DNA from: Calonectria ilicicola
Lineage: Eukaryota; Ascomycota; Sordariomycetes; Hypocreales; Nectriaceae
Assembly: GCA_020809705.1 (NCBI GenBank)
Contig: CP085832.1
Location: forward strand, 5,146,001-5,210,000
DNA length: 64,000 bases
Direction of reading: 5' to 3'
Below are positions 1 to 13,200 of this stretch, in pieces; within the stretch, counting starts at the first letter, position 1, and each line of letters opens with the position of its first letter. Below the pieces are notes generated by a model. The model had not been told where the DNA came from. It saw nothing but the letters and a program-made list of their open reading frames with translations, and did no database searches. A program made the translations under genes and the position numbers.

Positions 1-3000
1 AATTAAAAATAAAAGAAAATCTAAAATTAATTTTTAAAAACACTTAAATAATTATTTAAATAATAAAAATAATAATATTAAGATCTTAATTTAATTTAAT
101 CTTAGAAGAAAGGCTAGTATTATTAAATACTACTTATATTTATAGGAGTCTAGTTAACCTTAACAAATAAGAGGCTATATTAAGTAGAGGTATTCTAACC
201 TTAGTTATATTAAACCTATTCTAGGAACTATAGGAGATAAGTTCAAATACTACTAATCTTAATATTTAAAAATTAGAAGGATTAGGAGAAATAATAAAAC
301 TACTATTAAAGAATAAAATAAAAAAAATACTAAAAAACTTATAATAGAAACTAAAAATAGTGAACCTAGTTAAAAGGAATAAAGCTATTAATTAATTAAT
401 TAAATTAATAGGCAAATTAAATCTAAGCCTAGTTAGTAGATAGAAGAAAGATAAGGGTTAGAATAAGTCCATTCTACTCTATTCTTTTATATTAAAAAGT
501 ATTAATAAATTAAATATAACTTTCTTATAATTAAAATTAATATTATTTAAGATTAAAAAAGAACTATTTTATATTATTTTTAGATTAAGAGATAATATAG
601 AATATTAATAAAAGAAATTTTATTTAAAATTATTAATAAGGAACTAAATTATAGATTATATTAAAATAAATAAAACTACTTAATAAGAAATTAGAATTAG
701 TAGAATATTAAAATTTAAAAGTATTTAAAAGTAATTAATTATTTAGATTAAAAATATTAGTTTTTTCTAGCTTAATAATAAAATAAAAAAAGTTAAGGAA
801 GAAGGACTTTAATATAATAATAAATAAATCATCTTTATAAATATTAAAATATAAATTTAAGTAATTAGATCTACCTAGAAGAACAATTTAGATATTAATT
901 ATAACTACATCCAATAAAATATTTAAAATCTACTTTAAAGATTTATATTAAAATAATACTATTACTAATTAAATCTAGAAAAATAAAGAAGATTTATAAT
1001 AACTATTAAAATCTTTTTTAATATAATTTAAAAGGAATTTAGAATAAAAAAGAGGTAAATAATGCATTAGATAAAGATAGCTAGATATAACCAATAAAGT
1101 ATCCTAGATAATATCCTAATATATAATTTTATCTCTTAGATATTTAGCTAAATAAGATTAATAGAATAGATAGAAGAGCACCAACTTTTAATAGTAATAT
1201 ATAACCAATTAGTAATAGATCTATAGCTATTATACCTAAAATTAATAGAAAGTAATATTTAAAATAATTATATTAAGAAGATTAATAAAATCTATAAAAA
1301 GCTATAAGAAAAGTTAGAAGATAAGTAATAATTAAAAGATTAAATAATACTTTAAAATCTAAAAATAAATATTAGAAAGATATATATAATAATTAAAGAA
1401 AAAAGTAAAAAAGATTAAGTAAATTAGAATTAATAAGATAAAAGATACTATCCTTCTTACTAATAAATTAAATTAAAGAAAGAGTATAGTTATAGTAATA
1501 TTAAGAATAATAAATATTTTAAATAAAAGTTAAATAGTAAATAATAAAAAGAAAAAGTAGAAAAAGATTCTAATAATAATTAAAGGAATCTAAGAAGAGA
1601 AAAAATAATTAAGTTAATTATTATTATAAGTTATTATATAATAGATTAAGAAGTTAAAATCTATAGTATTTTAATTATTATTAATTATAATAATATAAAA
1701 AAGAAAATTGATAATATATCTTTAAAACTTACTTTTATTAAAATAAAAGAGATTTCTATATTTAAGGGTATAACTGCTTAAATTTATTATAAATAGAAAT
1801 AGAATCTAGAAAATAGGAGACTAATTAGTAGCCTTTATTAAAATAGTAATACTAACCAGCCTAGAAGAACTTAAGACCTATCTAAAAATGGCTAGTTTCC
1901 TCCGCCAAGGAATACTATAGTTCAAAGTAAAAGTAAGGCTATTATAAAGAAGAAAAATAAAATTATTATAAGAAATTAGAAAAAATAATAAGATCCTATT
2001 AAAATTATTAAAATCTATTAGAAGAAAAAAGACCTTCTTAAAGAAATTTAAATCTACTAAAGAAGAGCTAGAATTATTTAAAGACTTATAATAGTTTCTT
2101 ATAAATTAATTCCTTTTTTATTATTATAATCTAATTAAATTGCTTTTCTTTAAATTAGATATATATAAGAATAGATTTAATCTATATATATTCTAATTAT
2201 ATAGAGAATAGGATAGGAAAGTGATCCTAGGGAAAGATATATTTATTAATAATCTAAAATTTATTATATTTTTATTTTAATTAATTTTAATAGTTAAAAA
2301 GAAATATAGATTTATAAAAGTAAAAGTAATAGTAATTGGATAGATAGTAAGATAATTAAGAAAAATGATTTAATCTAATTAAAATTTAATTAATATTATT
2401 ATAAATTATATAATAATATAAGAAATTATTATATATACTTCTCTTAATACTCTTAATCTTAATAAAGCTAATTTTAAGCTAATAAATATTATAAACTACT
2501 TATTAACCTTTTAACTTTATATATTTTATATTTTAGAAATATTTAATATAATATCTAATATATTATTATAATTGTTAATTAAAAAATTATTATATTAAAA
2601 TATTAAAAAGAATGAATTTAATAAATTAAAAGTAATAGCTAATATTATAATAATAGAAATTATAATAGTTTTAAAGTTAAAATTAAGGATTTTATAAGGA
2701 TACTCTAAAGATAAAAAACTATTATAAATTTAAAAAAATCTATAAAGAATCTAGCAAGAAAAAGGCCTAAATTATCTAGTAGAATAAAAACTATAAAAAT
2801 TATAGGAACTAGTAGAAGATAGAATATTATATTATATTAATTATTATAGAAAAAGAAGGATTTATATCTTTTACCTAATAATCAAAATTATTTTTATAGT
2901 AGTTTATAATAATAAAGAATACTTAGGTTTTTATAGGATAATATTTAAATTAAAATAAATATATTTTTATAAGATAGCTAAAATAGTAGAAAAATTTATT

Positions 3001-4400
3001 ATATATTATCTAATATATCAAAAAAACTCTATTAATTATAAAAGAAAAATAGAAGAGCTATAGTTAATTCCAACCATTCTAAGGGTATTTTATACTATAA
3101 TATTAGATTTTATAATAGACCTACTAATAGAAGATTCCTAAGGAATAATATAGGCTATCCTAGGGTATATTAAATTAGATATAATATATCTAATAAATTA
3201 TTTATTCTTAAAGAAAATAATAATAATAATAGAATATTTATTATATATAATTAAGAAATAGGTAATTATATTTCTATAATTATAAATAATATATAATTAA
3301 GGAATTCTAATATAAATTTTAACTAATAAAGATATAAAGTTCATAAGCGCTCTTTAAAGAGTTATATTAACCCTCTTAAAAGCTATATACTTTATCTTAA
3401 TTATATATCATTCTTAGATTAATAATAGCACTAAGTAGAAGAACCAATTAGTTAAGATAATTATATAATATTATACTATAATAAAGCTAGATATAATATA
3501 GATATAAGTGCTTCTAATAATATAATATTATTTAAATAATATTATTTTAAGTAGTATTAGAAGGTTATTAAATGAACTAGTTTATGGATTTAAATTAAGG
3601 ATAATAGTAGATTTTATTATATTTATTAATATAATTAATAAAGAAATTGATAAAATTATAATAAATATCTTATAAAAATTATATTCTTATAAAATTATAT
3701 TCTTTATTAATATTATAATAAAATTATTAAAAATATAATATAATAATAATTATATATTAATAAAGATTAATTAAGAAGATATTATTTATTTTAGATTATA
3801 TAATAAGTACTATCTACTAGAAAAGCTAAAAAGAAAGTGGTTATTAATTAAAGCTAAATCCTACTAAGTAATATATAAAATCTACTAGTAGGCCATAGAA
3901 CTTAACTTCTCTCTATATTAAAGAGTATATCTGATAGTTTTAATTATATATATATAGAAGTTATAATAAGATAAAGATCTATTTAAAAGAGTATAATCTT
4001 TTTTATTATTAATAATAATTAAAGGATTAAAAGTTGTAGATTATTAAAAGGTAAATAGAATTATTTAATTAAGGATTTGTTAGTATTATAATAAATTAAT
4101 TAAATATTTTTTTATTTAATAGAAAGGATTTATTATTAAAGAAGACTTTTAGTTAAAAGAATCTAATATTAGAATAAATATTTTTAATATTATAAATAAA
4201 TTCCTTAAAAAATATCTAATTAATTAGAAAGAGGAATATTAAAAGAAAGGTTTCTAAAAACCACTTAATTTAAAAATAATAACTAGATTAAAACTTTAAA
4301 CCTTTTAAATAAGCAAAATTAATATATTTTATTTTATTTTAATTTATTTCCTATATTATATATAATAATTAAAAATAATATCTTTAAAAATAAAAATAAT
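1..4400 (+). mobile_element. Ty3/gypsy chromovirus remnant (family C), RIP-mutated, left end outside window
   Basis: This is a plus-strand gypsy pol remnant full of stops and extremely A+T-rich. Reading through the stops, about 1850-2600 gives an RNase H-like stretch, including a segment like TSLNTLNLNKANFKLINI typical of one common fungal gypsy family. About 2820-3500 gives an integrase with an ILDFI...DLP-like core and an HSQ-type motif near 3410. A chromodomain-like tail (YLINxKEEY..KGFxKPLNL) lies near 4210-4270, just before the frame decays. Reverse transcriptase should lie in about 1100-1850 but is too mutated to delimit. No LTR could be assigned; the 3' LTR may lie in about 4430-4700, and the 5' part is beyond the edge. 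The end coordinate is approximate. Confidence 0.7.
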
Positions 4401-5466
4401 ACCTAGGATATTAATACTAATTCTAAGAAAAATATACTTACAAAGGGTTACCATAAGAATAATTTTATTAAAAAACCCACTTTACTTTTAATTATTAAGT
4501 AAATATCTCTTATTAATTCTAACCAAAGTTAAACTTCCCTTCTATATTTTCTTAAATTTATATAAAAAAATCAAAAAATTAAAATCAACTTTATATTATT
4601 ACCTTTAATTTATTATAAATACTTAAATAAAAATAATCTCTTAAAAAAAAATAGCTAAGTTTCTTTATTTATATACTTACTAAGATAATAAATAATAGAA
4701 AAAGAATTACTTATATTAGCTCTATTAATTAGAGAAGTAATAATTATAATAATTAAAGAATTAGCTTAATATTACTAAAGATAATAAGTTCCTTAAAGTC
4801 TAAGAAATTAAGTATATTTAATTAAAATAAGAATATATCTAACTTTATATATAAATAATATAAATATTAAAAAGAATTATTTTAAGAAAAAAAGGTAAAA
4901 TATTAGAAATAAAAAGATAAATAATAAATAAGATAAGATAGAATTAATTTATAAAAAGATATAGCCACTATCTAAGTAATTAATAATAATAATAAGATAT
5001 CTATTAGTCCATTACTTAATCATCCTAGTATAAAAACTAAACACCTACTTAAAAGTAAAGAAAAAAGGATATAGCCTTAGGAACTAATAATATTAAAAGT
5101 AAATATAATAGCCTTACTATTAAATTTGCTCTTACTAATAATTTCATTATTAAGAATAAATCTCTTAGTAATATAATATATTATAAATATAATTATTATA
5201 TATAAAAACTAATAAGCTAAGCTAATAACAAAGTAAATAAGTCTAGACTTAAGGAAAATAATATCTATAGTATATATAGATTTAAAAAAAAAGAAAAATA
5301 TTAAGAAAAAATTTACTTAAATAGACTATTAAATTACCTTATATTATAAGTTCAAACTCTATAATCTAAAAAAGTAATTAATAAAAAATATAATAAAAAC
5401 TACTTATTTTACTTTTTATTTACTAAGGTATACTATTACTATTATAAAGCCTTTTATAAGAAGGAT
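4401..5466. other. Unassigned AT-rich, RIP-like DNA
   Basis: This stretch is A+T-rich and TA-rich with no open frame. It probably holds the 3' LTR of the preceding gypsy C element, then part of another decayed repeat that continues on the far side of the 135-bp insertion at 5467. I could not match it to the other elements in the window. Confidence 0.4.
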
Positions 5467-5601
5467 TGTAACGGCTGTGCTGTTGACCGCTGTACCATAG
5501 GGCAAAAGATTGGTCAATAACTGCTATTGCGGCAATTATCGCAGCACCTAACAGCACCTAAGAGCCCTGTAAGCCCTGTGCCCGCAGGCCAGGTCATAAC
5601 A
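5467..5601 (-). repeat. 135-bp LTR-like insertion with AGGAT target-site duplication, not RIP-mutated
   Basis: A compact block of normal G+C content begins TGTAACGGCTG and ends GGTCATAACA, so it has TG...CA ends. It is flanked by perfect 5-bp repeats AGGAT (5462-5466 and 5602-5606). On the minus strand it begins TGTTATGACC and ends CCGTTACA, the same termini as the gypsy A LTRs in this window, but it is only 135 bp against about 391 bp. It is either a deleted solo LTR or a short non-autonomous derivative. Its size may have kept it below the length that RIP recognises. Confidence 0.75.
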
Positions 5602-6758
5602 AGGATAAACTTACTAATATATAGATTGAATAATCTAAAAGCACTTAAGTAGTTATTAATATAGTTTATTAGATTAAATAATATCTAAAAGAAGCTACTA
5701 CTATTTATTATAATAAAGATTTTATTACCTACTAAGGAAAAAACCAAAACTATTAAAAATTAATCTATTTTTATATAAAGATCTTAATAGCTTAATTTAT
5801 TAAATTATATAATTCTTTTAATTAATTAATAATAAAAGCTTTTAAAATAATTTAATATAATTATCTTCTTAATATTATTAAAAGATCTTTTATAAAAATA
5901 ATAGAAAATTTTAATATTAATATAAAAAAAGTAATATAATTAAAATTAAAAATATTATTCTTTATACCTTAACCACTATTATAAATATAAAAACTATTTT
6001 AACTAATATTAAGAAAGATCTTAATATACTTTAAAAAAAATTTAATAAAAAAATAATTAAAAATAATATTTTTTAAAAATCTTAATAAAAATTATTTTAA
6101 ATATTAAAATATTAAAAGAATATAATATTAAATTAAAAATATATATTATAAAATTAGAAATATATAAAACTTAAATCTTTAAAAAAAAATAAATTAGATT
6201 ATTAAACTTATTATTATAAAAATTTAAATTATCCTTAATAAGAAAGTATTCTATAAGAAATTAATTATATAAGATCCTTCTACTACTAAAATAAAGAAGT
6301 AGATCTTACCCCTAGATCAAAAGAGAGATCTATTTATTAAATAAAAGAATCTATTTAAAAAGAAAGTAAAAACTACTTTAAAATTAAATAAAGGAAATAC
6401 CTCTAATTTATTTTATATTATTCTATTTAATTAAAAATAATAAAAGATATAATCCTAAGAAATAATAAAAATAATTATTAAAAAGATAAAATAGAATAGA
6501 AAATTATAAAAAGGAATAAAAGAAGAAAAAGGATTTTAGAAGAAAATAATAATATAAAAATAAATAATAATTATAAGAAAAATAATCTTAATTAATTAAA
6601 AATCTTTTTTAAATTATTAAAATAATAATTATTTTTTTAAATAAAAAGAGTACTTATTATAACTCTTCTCTAAATATATTAAATTAATAAATTATATATA
6701 ACTTTTAACCTTCTATAAATAAAAACTACTTAATAATATAAAGAAAACAAGTAATATT
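5602..6758. other. Unassigned AT-rich, RIP-like DNA
   Basis: This continues the sequence interrupted by the 135-bp insertion. It is A+T-rich with no open frame and no recognisable transposon motif. It ends at the moderately G+C segment at 6759. Confidence 0.4.
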
Positions 6759-6929
6759 CAATCTCATACTACAAGACCTACCTTTCTATATTATAAGGCA
6801 AAATGCTACATCTAACCTTCCGTTAGCTGATATTGACTTATTATATTAGAGATCTCATTATCTTACCTAACTACTTACCTCTAGCTAGAACCTACGTACC
6901 AAACGCTGATCGCACCCAGAAGTGTAACA
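6759..6929. repeat. Short normal-GC segment flanked by ATATT repeats
   Basis: A block of 171 bp with ordinary base composition sits between mutated sequences. ATATT occurs immediately on both sides (6754-6758 and 6930-6934). The minus strand begins TGTTACACTTC, like an LTR end, but the other end reads ...GAGATTG and is not a canonical CA. The left flank is not gypsy A, whereas the right flank is. It may therefore be the edge of a larger element rather than a solo insertion. Identity is unresolved. Confidence 0.35.
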
Positions 6930-7816
6930 ATATTCTTAGGTAGTATTAAGTTCTATAAATCTTAAGTAAATTTTATATATAATACTTTATTATTTATTTT
7001 AAATCTTTCTTTTATTTAAAATATATAAAGTCTTATTATCTTAAGTATATTCCTTTTATTAATTAAATTATTTTTTATTAATTTTAATAATAATTTTAAT
7101 ATACTTTAAAAGTTTATTAAATTAGTCTTTTTTATAGATTTTATTTTTAATTTTATTTTTCAATCCTTTATAATAAAGTTTTATAAATATATTATTATCT
7201 TAGGCTATTTATATTATAATTCTTTTAAATTTAGTAGAGTATTAATTATAAGATTTTTTATTTATTTAAGTTTATATAATTAATTAATAGCTTATTATTT
7301 TATATTAATTATACTAAAATTATTCTTAATAATAATTTTAAAGTATTCTTAATCTTTAAAAATTTCTTAGATTTCTTTATTTTAATTAATATTAATTTTA
7401 TTTTTTAAATAATCTCTTATAATAGATTTAAACCATACTCCTATATTCCCTTAAAGAAAGATTTTAATATATAATATCTAGGCTTTAGGGGTTATAAGTT
7501 ATATTAAGAAAAAGTAAAAATATTTCTTTATTTAGATAAAGAAGGGGACTATATTAGTAGCTTTTCCTAGAAAAGGTTCTAGAATTAAAGATCTTAGAAT
7601 TTTACTAATATTTTTCCCTTATTTCCTTTAATTATAATAGTTCTAGCTTTTTTTACTTTAAATTATATTTATATATTAATAAATTTCTTCTTAATCTATT
7701 ATAATTTTATAGTTAACTTAGTATTACTAGAAAGGATAATAGTAAGATTTTTTCTAAATATTATTATTACTTAATTATAAATATAAATAATTAATTAAAT
7801 TAAAGCTTCTAATATA

Positions 7817-9675
7817 ACATATATAATAAGCAAGCATCGCAAATAAGTAAGCATCACACTTTTCACTACACCTTATTTTTCAATCAAGATAAAAACACTA
7901 CAAAGCATCTAATTAATTAATTCTAATTGCTTTTCTCTTCCTTAGAGATCTTAATAACTACCTAATATATCCTTATATTATAATTAGTCTTATTATAAGT
8001 CCTATAATACCTTCTAATTAATTACACTAACTTCCCTTAGCTATTACTTTGCAATATTTTTACCTATATTTATATATTAGCTTCTATTTAATTAATTACT
8101 TTTCTTATATTAGTTATTATTATTATTCTTTTATTTTATAGTTTAGTTTTTTTGTTTTTTAGTGTTTATTAAGTATTTTATTTATTTATTAAAGATTTTA
8201 GATTTTAATTTTTATTAATATTATTTTATATATAATAATTTTTATTTTTTTAAAAAGTAATAATAATACTTTAATAATAGACTTTAAAGAGATATTTTAA
8301 AGCCTTTTAATTTATTTTTTAAAATATTTAAATTATAAATTAATCTTAATAATAATCTTTAAAATCTTTAATATTTAAGATATAGGTAGGTTAATTACTT
8401 AATTAAATAATATTAGAATCTATAGTTGTATATTAAGCTTTAATATGATATTTTTTAGATCTAGAGGATTAAGTCTAGCTCCTTTAAAATCTACCTTAAT
8501 ATTCTTTTTTATTATAATAGCTTTATATATATTATAAAAGGCTAGGAAGAAGTTAGCCTTTAAAATATAGGTTATTAAGTATTTAATTAAATACTTTATT
8601 TCCTTCCTATATATTATTTTTAATAATTTAAAGTATATAATATTAAATAATTAAAGTAAATAAAATAAATTAAATAATATATAAAATATAATAATTTTAT
8701 TATTCTTATAATATTTCTTAAATTTAATTAAATAATAACTTTTATAATTATTAAGAATTAAAAAATAATAATAATTAATTAATTAATTACTTATATAATA
8801 ATTAAAATACTTTAATTACTTAAGATCTACTTTATTATCAATTTAATTATTTTAAATAATTATAATAACTTAATTATCTAAAAGATTACTTTCTTAATAC
8901 CAATTAGTAAGATAATATTAGCCTATAGTAATAAAAAATAGCAGAATAGCCTAGCCTCTTATATTAATAGTTTAAATTACTATTATCTATTCCTAGTTTC
9001 TAGGCTAAATCAATTTTAGATTTAAATACCTTTCTATATCTATTATAATTATTTTACTTATAATAATACCTATTATAAAATCAATTTTATTAAAATTATA
9101 TATATTATCTAATTAAATATTATACTTCCTTATTATATTAATTATAAGCTAAAACTAATTATTAATTATCTTTAGATCTTTATATTTAGCCCTTTTATAA
9201 TTATATTTATAAAAGAATTATATTTTAAGCTTTAAATAATATTTAATAAAATTTAAAGCCTAATATTTACTAATAAATAATATATTTTAATTAATAAGTA
9301 ATTAATTAGCTATTTCCTTAATACTATATAACCTTAGAAGAAATCCTCGCAAATCTAGATCTAGGATAAATTAAATAATAATCTTTTCTTTTAGATTAAA
9401 TAGCTTATATAAATTAGGAATAATATTATTTCAAGATTAAATTCTCTTTTACTAATAATATAATTAATGCTTATTAATCTTATATATTTTTATAGCCTTT
9501 TGGGTGCTTATTTTTTGGTTATTCTAAAGGGCCTAAAGGGTAAGAAGGGTTTTAGCCTTAGTATTCAATTGGGATATATTTAGTTGTTGTAAAGTAGTTA
9601 ATTGAATGTTTTATAATGTATATGAGGGATTTTTGCGATGCTTGCTTGTCTGTGACGCTCGCTTATCATATACGT
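7817..9675 (-). mobile_element. pogo/Fot1-type DNA transposon, 1859 bp, RIP-inactivated
   Basis: The element is bounded by TA duplications (7815-7816 and 9676-9677). Its terminal inverted repeats begin ACATATATAATAAGC (left) and ACGTATATGATAAGC (right, minus strand). Each contains two copies of an AAGCRAGCG-like motif. Size fits the Fot1 group (just under 2 kb). Reading the minus strand through stops gives transposase from about 9350 to 8270: the DDE-core region with IYNF(D/N)xIGFxxG, the PGNREWxTVIQxIN-like stretch, then FFI..GxYYLxNWYxESxLP near 8900. The C-terminal part resembles IKxxFKGAxLxPLD. All frames are broken, so it is non-autonomous now. Confidence 0.88.
8270..9350 (-). pseudogene. 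pogo/Fot1-like DDE transposase, RIP-destroyed
   Basis: This is the transposase of the 1859-bp element. It would bind the element's terminal repeats and cut and paste it into TA sites. Conserved blocks seen on the minus strand in order are: a D-containing IYNFDxxGF-like block (about 9100-9125), PGNREW-like (about 9000), YYLxNWYxES (about 8890-8915), and the GF(K/R)GAGL(V/I)P-like C-terminal block (about 8470). Many codons are converted to stops (CAA/CAG to TAA/TAG and TGG to TAG), the expected outcome of C-to-T change on both strands. End coordinates are approximate. Confidence 0.75.
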
Positions 9676-10071
9676 TATAATAATCTAATTAATTCCTAAT
9701 TTAATAAACTAATTAAAATAAAAGATTTATTATTAATAAAATAATTAAATATATTATAATAAAATAAAATAATAAAAATATTATATTAAATAATAATTAA
9801 TTATAATTAAAATAATTAAATTATATTAAAAGCTAATTAATATTAATTATAAGAGCAGATTCTAATCTATCTATATACTATTACCTAGTAGGCACTCACT
9901 ATATAAGTTCTATCTAATATATTAGTAATTAAGGTATTAATCCCAGAATAATCACCAACATTATAAATAATCACTTATAAGCATTTCCTTATTAGTTGAT
10001 ATAGGGCTCTAGGGTAAGTGAATGTCGGTTCTGCCATCATTGACCGCTTAGGCGTGTCATGGGTCATAACA

Positions 10072-10143
10072 TTTAGTGTTACTTGGAACTGAATGTTATA
10101 CGTACGTGTACATTACTAACGTTAGTAATGTAGGAAGTGTGTA
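10072..10143. other. 72-bp host-like sliver with a 24-bp perfect palindrome
   Basis: This un-mutated sequence lies between the end of the A0 LTR (10071) and the TTACT target duplication of copia C1 (10144-10148). Removing C1 joins it to 41123, so it is the left flank of the C1 insertion site. It contains a perfect 24-bp palindrome at 10109-10132 centred on AACGTT, preceded by the small palindrome ACGTACGT. The right flank after the duplicated TTACT also reads AACC, echoing the TTACTAAC of the palindrome arm. Confidence 0.6.
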
Positions 10144-10148
10144 TTACT

Positions 10149-10291
10149 TGTTAGACTTGTGATGTATTGTATTGTGTGTGTTGTCTAAAGAACAAGTGTT
10201 CTGTGTGAAGGGAGCTATAAGAGATCTTCATCCCTTGGGTTTGTCTCTTGTTACATAAGCCTCGCTTGGAGCGTGCGAGACATTTCTAATA
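10149..10291 (-). repeat. copia C1 3' LTR
   Basis: This 143-bp LTR is nearly un-mutated. It shares about 100 bp of near-identical sequence with the other C1 LTR, including the stretch around TCCCTTGGGTTTGTC. On the plus strand it starts TGTTAGACTTG and ends TTTCTAATA, the last a RIP version of a CA end. TTACT lies directly to its left. Confidence 0.9.
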
Positions 10292-13200
10292 TCCCTTCTT
10301 AAATGAGGCTAGATAATAAATCCTATTGCTCTTATTAAAAATCTTATTATAGGAAAAGAGTAGTAACTGCTTATTTATTTGTTATAATTTTTAATATAGT
10401 TAATATGATCTTCTTTTTTTATTTTAATATATTATAGTTTAATTTTTTTAACTTATTTCTTTAATTCTTATATTAATAATATCTTTATTTTAAAATTTAT
10501 TAGATTTTATTTATATAGGATTTATTTAATTGATATTATATTATTATTAATTAATTTCTATATTTTATAATATTTTATTTAAATATACTTAATCCTCTTA
10601 TAAAATTTAATATTTTTTATAAGGTTATTTACTTTATTATTATTAATATATAATATAATTAACTATTAGTTCTTATATAGTTCTTCAATTAGGTTACTTA
10701 GGTAGATTACTTCTAGTCTTACATCATAGAGACTAAGATATTTTAATTTAGTATTAGAGATAATAATAAATAATTGCTTCTTACTTTTCTAACTAATTAC
10801 CCCTTCTATAATCTTAAATATATAATATTTAATTAATTTTAAGTTATTAATATCTTTAGCCTATTTTATATTAAAGAATTTATTAATTATAAAATTAAGT
10901 TTTTTATTAAAAATTAATATATAATTAATAATATATTTAATATATCTTAATACTCTCTTTATTATTAATAGATATAGAGATATAGGCTTTAATATAAATT
11001 AACTTAATTTTATAATTAAATAAATTAAATCAACTTATATTCCTATTATATAAAATATAAAGGTTCTAATAATTTATTAGTAAAGTTCTCTAAGTTTATT
11101 TATATAAAATTTATTATTTTTTCTTATAAAGATAAACTTCTTAATTATATTTATTAAAATATATTATAATTTTAATTAAATAAAGCTAAGCTACTTAAAA
11201 GTATACTTAAAGTAAGGTTATTAAGATAGTATAATAATCTTTACTTTCTAATCCTTAATAATTAAGATTTCTAGAAAATAATATACTAAATCTAGATTAA
11301 TTATTTTAAATTATTTCTTTAATTCTTATTTTACTTAATTAATTATATTAATATTAGATTTAAAGAATAAAAGATTATTTATATAAATATAAATAATAAT
11401 ATTCTCTTTAATAAATATTACTTTATTAAATTAGGACTACTTAAAGCCTATCTTTATTAATATTTATAAAAGTATTTTAAATTAAATACAAGATACTTAC
11501 TTTAGCTTATAAAAAGCTTTTAATAATTTATATACTTTACCTTATTATTTAAAATTATAGGGTATCTTTATATAGATTTCCTTATTAATCTTTCTATATA
11601 AGAAGGTAATTTTAATATCTATTTACTTAATTTCTTAGTTAAGGATAATAGCAATAGTAAAAAGTAGTCTATATATCTTTTAATATATAATTAATATAAA
11701 GGTCTTTTTATAATTAATTCTATATTCTTATTTAAAGCTCTAAACTACTTAATAAGCTTTATAATACTTAATATTTCCTATAGGCCCAAGCTTTATTTTA
11801 AATATCTATTTTCCTAATAGTATGTATTATATTTTATTTTTATTTATAATAATAAAGGAGCTATTTTTAATAAGTAAGTTATATTTATCTTTTATAGTTA
11901 AATTCTATTTTAGCTATAAATAAAAGTTTTAGGCTTATTTTAGTATTTTAGGTTTATTGTTTTAAAGGGCTTTTTAAAGAGTTATAAGATATATTTAAAT
12001 ATTTAGCTTTTTAATTAATAATTTACTTAATAAATTGTTTAACATCTCTTCCATTATAGTTAGTTCTTATAGAGTTTTATCTTCTAGGTTTAATTAAGGT
12101 TGTTTTTTAGATTTATATTTATATCTATTTAATAGGTAGTTAGGTTTATTTAAGAATTATTTATATAAACTTTTAGTATTATTATTTATAATATAGTCTA
12201 TAGATTAAACTTATTAGATTATTTATATATCCTCTTCTCAGGCTATACTGTAAGTCTATTAAGTATAGATAGTTCATTTGGTTCTAGTTACTAGAAGTAA
12301 TTAAGCTGCTTTAATAGGAGGATTTCTTCTATAGTAGGTAATGCTAGCAGGTTCGTGCTTCTTTATAGAAGCTTATATTTATATTAATTATTTATATAAA
12401 TGTTTTTATTAAATATAACTTTTTTAGCCTATTTAATTTATCTAGTGATAGAGTTCTAAAAGTAATATATATTCTTAGCCTTATATCTAATAAGAAAGTA
12501 TAGTTAAGTTCAATTATTTAGTTTCTTTGGATACTTTACCTTAGGTATTAATTTATAAGCTTTATAATTAAGTTTTTTAAAGTGTATAATTGGAAGCTTT
12601 AAACTACTCTAAGCTTTAATAGAAATTATTTTATTAAAGATATTATAAGAAGATTATTCTTATAAATAAATAATTATATATAGTATTTTTTCTTATAGTT
12701 CTTTAGGTAATTTATTATTATAAAATATTGCTTTTATTTTATTTTAAATTATTTAGTATATTTATTTTATAAGGTTTTAATTTAATTAATAGGGTATAGT
12801 AAACTTTATATAAATATCTTTATAATAGAAAAAGTTAAGTAAAGCTTTATTTTTAAATTTATTATTATTATTAAGTTAATATTCCTTAACTATTATATAT
12901 ATATAATTTTTAATTATTTTTATATTAATTTTAATAAATATTCTTAATTATATTTTCTCCTTAAGTAAATATATATATAATTTCTTAATTAGGTTATCAA
13001 TTATTAGTAAATAGTAGGATTCTCCTAATAAGGTTTTTAGTATTATAGGGCCTTCTAGATCAGCTATTTGTTTTTGCCTTTAATTTAGTGCTCTATAGGT
13101 GATTGCTTGTATATTATTAATCTTTCCCTTTTTATATATATAGGCTATATAAGGTCCTAGATCTATATTTGTAATAAGAATCTTATAATCTTTAGTAAGT

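Larger units (their letters stand above)
6930..10071 (-). mobile_element. Ty3/gypsy family A, truncated copy A0 (5' LTR and gag start)
   Basis: On the minus strand this reads 5' LTR then the start of gag. The LTR begins TGTTATGACCC at 10071 and runs down to the pogo insertion at 9675. The internal sequence resumes at 7816 and matches the opening of A1 (from 16844) and A2 (from 58546), RIP differences aside. Homology stops near 6930, so only about 0.9 kb of the internal region remains. The complete pogo transposon at 7817-9675 lies essentially at the LTR/internal junction. A possible target duplication TTTAG (10072-10076) has no partner because the other end is missing. Confidence 0.75.
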
